Shown here: one piece after another, positions 1-5,492 of the stretch
Numbering within the stretch: the stretch's first letter is position 1
Layout of the letters: every line of letters starts with the position of its first letter
DNA from: Candidatus Zipacnadia bacterium
GTDB taxonomy: Bacteria > Armatimonadota > Zipacnadia > Zipacnadales > UBA5352
Assembly: GCA_029820915.1 (NCBI GenBank)
Contig: JALGUI010000210.1
Coordinates: forward strand, 1 to 7,060
DNA length: 7,060 nucleotides
Direction: 5' to 3'
Notes under the pieces: model-generated
What the model was told of the DNA's origin: nothing
The model's input: the letters and a program-made list of their open reading frames with translations, nothing else
The model's database searches: none
Translations under genes and position numbers: made by a program

Positions 1-1800
1 GGACCGGCCACGGTGCGGGGCTGCAGGTTCGAGGCCAACGGCACGGGCATCATCACTCGCGGCGCCGACGTTCGCCTGGAGAGCAACGTCTGCTTCGGGA
101 ACGCCCCGGCGGTGGCGGTCCTGGCGGGGCAGGCCAGCCTGGTGCACAACACGCTGCACGCGGGCGCCACGGACGAGCCGCTGGTCAGAGTCGCCGAGGG
201 CGCGTCGGCGGCGCTGCGCTTCAACATCCTGTCCGGCCCGGGAGAGTTGCTCGAGGCCGGTGGCGCCGCCCAGGCCGAGGGGAACCTGTTCAGTCGCCAG
301 ACCGCGAGCGCCGCCGCCGACCCCCAGGCCATCTGCGCCGATCCGCGCTTCGTGGACGTCGCGTCCGGCGACCTGCACCTCGCCGAGGACAGCCCCGCTC
401 GTGGCTCGGCGACAGGACTTGAGGCGCTTGCGGATGCCGATGGCATCGGCCGGCCGCGCGGCGACCAGCCCTGCCTGGGCGCGTACGAGGCCCCGGGGAC
501 ACGCGAGGGCGCTGAGTACTTCGTGGCGCCGGGCGCGCAGGACGGCGACGGCTCGCCCGAGCGACCCTTCGGCGTGATCGCGAGCGCGCTCGAGGGGGCG
601 CTGCCGGGTGACACGATCACGCTCGCTCCCGGCGACTACTCGGAGTCCGTCACTATCCACGGCTCCGGCGCGCCGGATGCCCCCATCACCATTCGCTCGG
701 CGCAGCTGCGGGCAGCGGTGTTCCGCGACTCTACGTGGACGCTCGACAACTGCTCGCACGTGCGCATCGAGGGCCTGAGCTTCATCGACTGCCGCCGGGC
801 CTTCGTGCTCGGGCCCTACGCGCGCGACTGCGAGTTGGTCGGCAACAGCATCGTGCGTGAGTTGGAGGGGGGCGGGGCGATCTCGATCTCCGGGCCGGCG
901 GCGACGGGTAACCTGATCGAGGGCAACGTGATCGCGCTCAATCACGGCGGCGTGGGCGTGCAGATCAACTGCCAGCGCTTCAACTGGCGCCAGACGCTGC
1001 GGGGCAACGACATCAGCGGGTGCTACTACGGGGTGCAGTCCGGTGGCGGCTCCTATCCCACCGCCCCGCCCGGCTACCACGTGGTCGAGGGCAATGAGCT
1101 GCACCACAACTGGAAGGACGGCTACCACTCGAAGACCACGGACAACATCCTGCGCAGCAACGATGTGCACGACAACTCGTCCACGGGGATCTGCACCCGC
1201 TACGGCGCCCGCAACGTCATCTTCGGCAACCGGGTGTACGCCAACGGCGCGCACGGGATGCGCCTGCACTCGCCCGCGCACTTCGTGGTCAACAACCTGG
1301 TCTACGCCAACGGCCGCGCGGGAATATACCTCTCCTCATGGCCCGGCGGCGCCGACGGCGTGTTCCCCCACAACTTCGAGCCCTACTACGAGCCCCCGCA
1401 CGAGGTCTGGATCGCGCACAACACGCTCTACGGCAACGGCCGGTCACCGATCTTCGGGGACTGCGGCAGCCGCTTCATGCTGCTGCGCAACATCATCGTG
1501 GGCGGCGACGATGAGATGGACGCGGTACAGCTCGGCCCCAGCGCGGCCATCCGTCAGGCGGAGGGGAACATCTACTGGCAGTGCCGCCCGCCGCTGCTGC
1601 GCGAGTACGAGGGAGGCATGTACGGCAGCGTGGCCGATCCGCGCTTCCTCGATCCCGGCGCCGGCGACTTCCGCCTTGCGCCGGACAGCCCGGCGCGGCG
1701 CCTCCCCAACTTCGCCGACGCGCTGTCGTCGTTCGTCGGGCTGTGCGGCGGGCGCCTGCCCGATCACGCGGGCAGCGACCTCGGGCCGCCCGGCGACTGA
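1..1800 (+). CDS. Right-handed parallel beta-helix protein, two modules, 5'-truncated; possibly PL6-like lyase
   Basis: The frame is open from the first base, so the true start lies upstream; the GTG at 13 has no ribosome site and is internal. 599 codons are visible, ending in TGA at 1798-1800. Short Asn-rich rungs typical of right-handed beta-helices recur throughout (for example NVIFGNRVYANG, NNLVYANGRAGIY, IAHNTLYGNG). Two modules end alike: ADPRFVD..SGDLHLAEDSPARG at about residues 113-136 and ADPRFLD..AGDFRLAPDSPARR from residue 545. The second module opens at residue 173 with YFVAPGAQDGDGSPERPF and then GDTITLAPGDYSE, the usual N-terminal cap of DUF1565/PL6-like proteins. In it, D373, K378 and R400 have nearly the spacing of the Ca-ligand, base and acid residues of PL6 lyases (chondroitinase B Lys250/Arg271). 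A lyase role is inference; a non-catalytic surface beta-helix is equally possible. It converges on the GH32 gene. The fold call is secure, the function is not. Confidence 0.88.
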   Translation, partial: GPATVRGCRFEANGTGIITRGADVRLESNVCFGNAPAVAVLAGQASLVHNTLHAGATDEPLVRVAEGASAALRFNILSGPGELLEAGGAAQAEGNLFSRQTASAAADPQAICADPRFVDVASGDLHLAEDSPARGSATGLEALADADGIGRPRGDQPCLGAYEAPGTREGAEYFVAPGAQDGDGSPERPFGVIASALEGALPGDTITLAPGDYSESVTIHGSGAPDAPITIRSAQLRAAVFRDSTWTLDNCSHVRIEGLSFIDCRRAFVLGPYARDCELVGNSIVRELEGGGAISISGPAATGNLIEGNVIALNHGGVGVQINCQRFNWRQTLRGNDISGCYYGVQSGGGSYPTAPPGYHVVEGNELHHNWKDGYHSKTTDNILRSNDVHDNSSTGICTRYGARNVIFGNRVYANGAHGMRLHSPAHFVVNNLVYANGRAGIYLSSWPGGADGVFPHNFEPYYEPPHEVWIAHNTLYGNGRSPIFGDCGSRFMLLRNIIVGGDDEMDAVQLGPSAAIRQAEGNIYWQCRPPLLREYEGGMYGSVADPRFLDPGAGDFRLAPDSPARRLPNFADALSSFVGLCGGRLPDHAGSDLGPPGD

Positions 1801-2156
1801 GCAGGCCGAGGTGCGGCTCAGAACTCGCCGCGCACGCCAGTGGCATGAGCGTCGCCGGCCCGCTCTGCGATAAGGCGGGCGTGGCGGCGACGTTCAAGTA
1901 GCGCCGGCCGGCCCGCGCCCACTGGGGCTGCCGCCACTGCCTCTGCAGCGCGCAAGGTCTCGCCCTGCCGGGGCGGCTCTTCCGCGCCGTTCGTGGGACA
2001 GGCCACCCGGCCTGTCGCCGTTGCCCCGTACAGATGGCACGACAACGGCAACATCGGACAAGCAGGAATCCCTGTCCCACCAGCAACTCCCGCAGATGGC
2101 AGGCGGGGGGCCTACCGTGCCGTCAGCAGCCGAGTCTGCCCGACGAGCGGCTGCGG
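1801..2156. other. Convergent intergenic region with hairpins, no supported gene
   Basis: These 356 bases separate two genes that end facing each other. I see no gene that stands up. An 18-codon ORF (1845-1901) has coding-like third positions but no ribosome site and no recognisable product. A bulged hairpin spans 1851-1891 (GTCGCCG and GCCCGC pairing with GCGGGC and CGGCGAC). The inverted palindromic repeat pair at 1993-2080 is described separately. A 7-bp inverted repeat (GCAGCCG at 2126-2132, CGGCTGC at 2148-2154) starts two bases beyond the GH32 stop codon on the minus strand and could serve as its terminator, but no T-run follows. No promoter-like sequence was noticed. Confidence 0.6.
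1993..2080. repeat. Inverted pair of REP-like palindromic repeat copies
   Basis: GTGGGACAGG at 1993-2002 is matched exactly by its reverse complement at 2071-2080. The similarity runs inward: GCCTGTC then GTTGCC (2010-2025) on the plus strand resembles GCTTGTC then GTTGCC read on the minus strand (2063 to 2047). This gives two diverged copies of about 33 bp in head-to-head orientation. Each copy is itself palindromic: GACAGGCC-ACCC-GGCCTGTC is a perfect 8-bp hairpin at 1997-2016, and GGACA..AGG pairs with CCTGTCC at 2056-2077. Such palindromic GGACAGG/CCTGTCC intergenic repeats are, from memory, abundant in some Planctomycetota-like genomes. The arrangement resembles a bacterial interspersed mosaic element and may also stabilise the 3' ends of the flanking transcripts. 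No T-run follows on either strand. Confidence 0.6.
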
Positions 2157-3725
2157 TTACGCCTTCGCACGGGGCTCGCCCTCGAAGCGCTGCAGCTCCG
2201 GCCAGATGCTCCTCATCTGCCACGCGTCCAGCGACGTGAGCCTCGCCGGGCCGCCGCGAGCGAACAGGGCCACCCCGGTACTGTCCTCGCGCTGCGGGTA
2301 CACGCGCACGGTCAGACACTGCTTACCGTTGGCGAAGACCTCGACCGAGCTGCGGTCGAGGAAGATCCGCAGATTCAGGGGCTCGCCCGCCTCGAGATAC
2401 AGCGGCCCGATCTCCGGGGTCCGCGACAGCACGTCGGGGAGCAGAGAGGCGCGCGATATGTCGATTCCCAGTCGGCAGTCGGCGGGATCCCCGCGAACGA
2501 TGGTCCGGTGGAGCGTGATGGTGGTCTGCTCCCGGGCGTCGGGCGAGCGCAGAACGTGGAGTCCGACCTCGCGCGCCGAGCCGGGATCGATCGTCGCCTC
2601 GATCTCCACCACCCCGCCAGTGATCCCGCCGAGCAGGATCTCCTCGTTGGCCGGGATCTCGGTCGGACCCGCGTGGGCGCGGCCGAAGCGCAGCGACTGC
2701 AGCTCCGGCACAGGCTCGATGCGCAGGGCGTTGTCGGCGGTGAGCCACAGGTGGCGCGGCAGCGACATCATCCCCGACCAACCGGGCTCAGACCGGCACT
2801 CGTGCAGGTTGAAGATGGCCAGAAAGCGCCCATCGTCATCCACCGTGGCCGAGGGCGCGTGCAGGCCGCCCGGCACGAGCGGCCCGTAGGCCATGCGTCC
2901 ATGGTAGTCGGGGATGAACCGGTGGCTGTCGCGGTCGTAGTCGCCCACGTAGTACTGGGCCGCGCGCTTGTGGCTGAAGAACAGGAGCATGTGCTTGCCG
3001 TCGCTGATCGGCCAGAAGTTGGGCACGGCCCCATCCTCGCCCGGCTCGGTGTGGAAGCCGTCCTCGATGAGCGGGCCGAGGTACTCCCAGTCGGCCAGGT
3101 CCCGTGAGCGGAACAGGTGATCGACGTTCCGGCAGTCCCTCCGCACCTCACCGTCCTTGTAGGTCCCCGACAGGCAGTAGTAGCCGTCGTCCTCCCGCCA
3201 GATGCACGGGTCGAACACGCGGTAGGGCTCCCCATCCGGGGTAATGGGGATGACGGGGTTATCCGGGTGCTTCTCCCAGTTCAGAAGCAGCGGATCATCC
3301 GCCGTCGCGATGGCGTTGCCGGACTGCGTGCCGTGGTAGATGGCGATGACGCGATCCGGCTCGACCACCGTCTGCCCGCTGAAGCAGTCCCGCTCCGTGG
3401 TCGGGTACAGCGCGACGGGCAGGTCCTCCCAATGGACCATGTCATCGCTGACGGCGTGCCCCCAGTGGACCCGGTCGGCGCCGTCAGGCCAGAACTGGTA
3501 GAACATGTGATACCTGCCCCGCCACCGGCACAGCCCGTTCGGGTCATTGAGCTTGCTCTCGGGCACTGAGAAGTGGTACAGCGGCCGATAGCGATCGGAC
3601 GCCAGCCGCTCCCGCGACTCCCGGAAGCGCTGCAACTGCCCGTCATCCCTGAGCGCTTCGAGCTGCTCGTCCAGTGTCCGCGGATACGTCTCGTTGGGCG
3701 GCTCGGGCTCTCTGTCATCCGGCAT
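2157..3725 (-). CDS. GH32-family-like glycoside hydrolase (beta-fructosidase fold), 522 aa
   Basis: Members of this family hydrolyse beta-fructosides such as sucrose, levan or inulin. The five-bladed catalytic propeller covers about residues 45-345. It has NDPNG at 60-64 (D61 is the expected nucleophile), then YHMFYQFWP and WGHAVSDDMVHW (88-99). D172 in VFDP matches the transition-state Asp of the RDP motif, but the Arg is Phe here. The acid/base E-C-P position reads A-V-P (233-235); the nearest Glu is E230. A C-terminal beta-sandwich carries the GH32 signature LDRSSVEVFANG (456-467). No signal peptide or membrane segment is visible, so it is probably cytoplasmic. I chose ATG 3725 because AAGGAG lies 10 bases upstream; GTG 3749 would add eight residues but has no ribosome site. 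It follows the propeller gene on the same strand after an 87-nt gap. The family is secure; activity and substrate are open. Confidence 0.9.
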   Translation of the reverse strand: MPDDREPEPPNETYPRTLDEQLEALRDDGQLQRFRESRERLASDRYRPLYHFSVPESKLNDPNGLCRWRGRYHMFYQFWPDGADRVHWGHAVSDDMVHWEDLPVALYPTTERDCFSGQTVVEPDRVIAIYHGTQSGNAIATADDPLLLNWEKHPDNPVIPITPDGEPYRVFDPCIWREDDGYYCLSGTYKDGEVRRDCRNVDHLFRSRDLADWEYLGPLIEDGFHTEPGEDGAVPNFWPISDGKHMLLFFSHKRAAQYYVGDYDRDSHRFIPDYHGRMAYGPLVPGGLHAPSATVDDDGRFLAIFNLHECRSEPGWSGMMSLPRHLWLTADNALRIEPVPELQSLRFGRAHAGPTEIPANEEILLGGITGGVVEIEATIDPGSAREVGLHVLRSPDAREQTTITLHRTIVRGDPADCRLGIDISRASLLPDVLSRTPEIGPLYLEAGEPLNLRIFLDRSSVEVFANGKQCLTVRVYPQREDSTGVALFARGGPARLTSLDAWQMRSIWPELQRFEGEPRAKA

Positions 3726-3727
3726 GG

Positions 3728-3741
3728 AGGAGGTGCTCCTT
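3728..3741 (-). promoter_or_regulatory. GH32 ribosome binding site inside a small hairpin
   Basis: On the minus strand AAGGAG (3741-3736) lies 10 bases before ATG 3725 and fixes that start. It is followed directly by CACCTCCT, which equals the anti-Shine-Dalgarno core of 16S rRNA. AGGAG-CAC-CTCCT can form a perfect 5-bp hairpin with a 3-nt loop (3740-3728) that would hide the ribosome site. The presence of the site is clear; a regulatory effect is inference. Confidence 0.6.
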
Positions 3742-3778
3742 CCGCTCACGGCCGGTCCGGCGTACTACTGCACACGAG

Positions 3779-3814
3779 AGGCCGGCCGGTCACATCGGGA
3801 TACGAGGCCGGCCT
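3779..3814. repeat. 9-bp inverted repeat between the propeller and GH32 genes
   Basis: AGGCCGGCC (3779-3787) and GGCCGGCCT (3806-3814) are perfect reverse complements around an 18-nt loop. The right arm overlaps the propeller stop codon (3813-3815). No T-run follows on the minus strand, so a full intrinsic terminator is unlikely. It could be a partial terminator, an mRNA stability hairpin between two co-transcribed genes, or chance in GC-rich DNA. Confidence 0.4.
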
Positions 3815-4925
3815 ACATATCCACCTCGCACTCCCACAGGTACCCGGACCGGTACGGGTTGTCCGTCTCCGCGACGTAGAACACATTCCCTTCGCCGCGC
3901 ACGATGTCGTGGGTGCGATAGCAGGCGGTGTCCAGGTCGGCGTCATGCATCTCACCCAGGTTGTGGAACGCGCCGCTCTCCCGGTCATAGCAGAAGAGTT
4001 GTCCGTTGCCTTCGTCGCCGCCGCACCCGTAGATCAGCCCGTCCTCGCCGACCAGCAGCCCCGGCATCCTCCGCGACGCGTACGGCTTGCCCAGGAACTC
4101 GCATGACGCCGTCTCCGGGTCCAGCCGGATCAGCTCACCCAGCGTCGAGCCGATGTACAGGTAGCCATCGCCGCCGTTGATCATGCAGTCCACCGGGCCC
4201 GCGCCCGGGTACATGATATCGCGGCCCGCCGGCCCATTCGGGATGCTGTGGTCGAACCAGGTGATGTCATCGGCCTCCGGGTCATAGCAGAACAGGTTGT
4301 GCTTGGTCCAGTGCCACGTCCCCCAGAACCGCCCCCTGTCGTCCAGCGCCGAAATGTGGGTAATGGAGCCGACGAAGTCGAAGTTGGTGACCCGGTCACT
4401 GTCGATGTCGTAGCGGAAGAACTTGAATACCGGGTAGGTAAGCCCGTAGATGATCCGCCGCTGGTGGTCCATGGTGATAGTCTGGATGTAGTCATACTCC
4501 ATCGGCGTGGACAGGATCTCGTACTCGCCGGTGGGCGGGTGATATCGGAATATCTTCCCGCCGGGCGCCTCCAGCCGCCTGCTCATATCATGCAGACACG
4601 CCGTCGCCCCATAGATAGCCTGATCCGCCTCATCGAACACCAGGGAACGGTGGATCTTCACATCGAACTGCTCCCCCACATCCGCCCAGCCCAGGCTCTC
4701 CCACTCGGCGGTCTGCGTATCGAACACGTAGAAGATGTCCGCATCGTACGCGGTTATGCCGCAGTACAATCGCCGCTCCCGCGGGTTGTACAGCAGACAG
4801 GTGAACGCAACGTAGTTCCGCCGCCGCTCTTCATCGATCCCGCCCCTGCCGACCTCATCGCTCTCCATCGGCGCCTGGTCCATCCGGTAGTCACGCAGGA
4901 TGTGGGCCTTGCACCTCATGACCAT
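3813..4925 (-). CDS. Beta-propeller protein of about seven blades, function unassigned, 370 aa
   Basis: I do not recognise the exact family. The protein is built from repeats of about 35-48 residues, each with a small-residue turn after an aromatic strand (LYCG, IYGAT, IYGLT, FWGT, LYIGS, IYGCG, VFYVAE) and then a pattern like FRYDPxTG. Blades start near residues 41, 92, 147, 189, 245, 288 and 338, which suggests seven. No signal peptide or membrane segment is seen. ATG 4925 is chosen because GGAGGG (4937-4932) lies six bases upstream; the ATG two codons further in is less well spaced. The frame stays open upstream to 5381, but that part is low-complexity Arg/Gly/Ser-rich and not protein-like. 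The GH32 gene follows 87 nt downstream on the same strand, so a joint role in carbohydrate handling is plausible. Such folds include lyases, lactonases and ligand-binding scaffolds; nothing visible decides between them. Confidence 0.85.
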   Translation of the reverse strand: MVMRCKAHILRDYRMDQAPMESDEVGRGGIDEERRRNYVAFTCLLYNPRERRLYCGITAYDADIFYVFDTQTAEWESLGWADVGEQFDVKIHRSLVFDEADQAIYGATACLHDMSRRLEAPGGKIFRYHPPTGEYEILSTPMEYDYIQTITMDHQRRIIYGLTYPVFKFFRYDIDSDRVTNFDFVGSITHISALDDRGRFWGTWHWTKHNLFCYDPEADDITWFDHSIPNGPAGRDIMYPGAGPVDCMINGGDGYLYIGSTLGELIRLDPETASCEFLGKPYASRRMPGLLVGEDGLIYGCGGDEGNGQLFCYDRESGAFHNLGEMHDADLDTACYRTHDIVRGEGNVFYVAETDNPYRSGYLWECEVDM

Positions 4926-4931
4926 CGCTAT

Positions 4932-4937
4932 CCCTCC
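4932..4937 (-). promoter_or_regulatory. Ribosome binding site of the propeller gene
   Basis: GGAGGG read on the minus strand lies six bases before ATG 4925. It decides the start in favour of 4925 over the second ATG (4919) and over the long upstream extension of the same frame. Confidence 0.7.
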
Positions 4938-5388
4938 GGCTTCGCGCAGTTCCCGGGCCGCAACACCCAGCGCGCCACCCAGCGGGTCCGCGCTGCGGTC
5001 GCGCCATGCGCATTCCCCACGCCGGCCCTGCAGGCCTCCCGATCGCGGGCGGGAGCCGATGGTACAAAGCGGGATCTCGGACCTGCGTGTGGTGCCCTGC
5101 CACCTACCCACGCAGGGCAGGCGGTCGAGCGAGCCTCTACCCGGACGAGCCGGCCGAGATGGACGATCCGTACCGCTTCTTCCGCTGGTAGGGCCGGAGG
5201 CGGGGCCGGGCCATGCCTTCCACGATCCAGCAGACTGTGAGCAACTCTTGAGGATAATGACGAGGAATGCGCGCCGTCCACCCTGAAGATACAATGTGGC
5301 TTGGGATTGGCTGAGGCTCATGAGGAAGCGCGATGCTCCAGACCGGCCTGCGCGCTCATCTGGCGACGACCGGACTCGCACTCAACCT

Positions 5389-5430
5389 GGCCCGCGCGGC
5401 ACGTGGTTCAACGTGCGCGCGGGCCTTTGT
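5389..5430 (+). terminator. Terminator- or attenuator-like hairpin before the secreted-protein gene
   Basis: GGCCCGCGCG (5389-5398) pairs perfectly with CGCGCGGGCC (5416-5425). After one bulged G, CACGT (5400-5404) pairs with ACGTG (5411-5415) around a 6-nt loop, giving 15 base pairs. TTTGT follows on the plus strand, a short U-tract; nothing comparable follows on the minus strand. It lies 63 nt before the start at 5493. It could end a transcript from upstream, or act as an attenuator in that gene's leader. The stem is clear; the function is inference because the U-tract is weak. Confidence 0.45.
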
Positions 5431-5492
5431 CCGTGTACATGGCGGTCGCAGCCCTATCGTGAGGTATCCAGTGACGTGGGAGAGTGAGTGAG

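Larger units (their letters stand above)
4926..5492. other. Divergent intergenic region with structured elements, no confident gene
   Basis: These 567 bases separate the minus-strand propeller gene from the plus-strand secreted-protein gene and should hold both promoters. Visible items are two mutually exclusive 8-bp stems at 5082-5119, a plus-strand 19-codon tail with coding-like third positions ending in TAG at 5189-5191, and a less GC-rich stretch at about 5235-5310. That stretch contains GATAAT (5253-5258) and TACAAT (5290-5295), which resemble -10 boxes but have no matching -35 box. A 52-codon ORF (5333-5491) and a long terminator-like hairpin (5389-5425) follow. I could not identify a known riboswitch, tRNA or other RNA family here. 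Confidence 0.55.

Noticed and set aside
3..15. GTG at 13 as the start of the beta-helix gene
   Set aside because: The frame is open to the window edge and already in beta-helix sequence, with no Shine-Dalgarno, so the gene is truncated by the window.
2034..3107. Plus-strand ORF of 357 codons antisense to the GH32 gene
   Set aside because: The minus strand carries clear GH32 motifs over the same span. The antisense product has no recognisable domain.
5035..5125. tRNA-like end on the minus strand (GGTCCGAGATCC followed by a CCA further on)
   Set aside because: The T-loop has the wrong length, the T-stem does not pair, and no 5' acceptor strand complementary to the bases before CCA is found upstream.
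4248..5240. Plus-strand ORF of 330 codons antisense to the propeller gene
   Set aside because: It mirrors the propeller frame, turns into Arg/Ser/Pro-rich low-complexity sequence past 4925, and has no ribosome site.
5253..5295. Promoter boxes GATAAT and TACAAT
   Set aside because: Neither has a -35-like hexamer at 16-18 bases. They are kept only as a note that the patch is less GC-rich.
4926..5381. N-terminal extension of the propeller ORF by 152 codons
   Set aside because: The extension is Arg/Gly/Ser-rich and unlike a protein domain or signal peptide, and a good GGAGGG site sits directly before ATG 4925.
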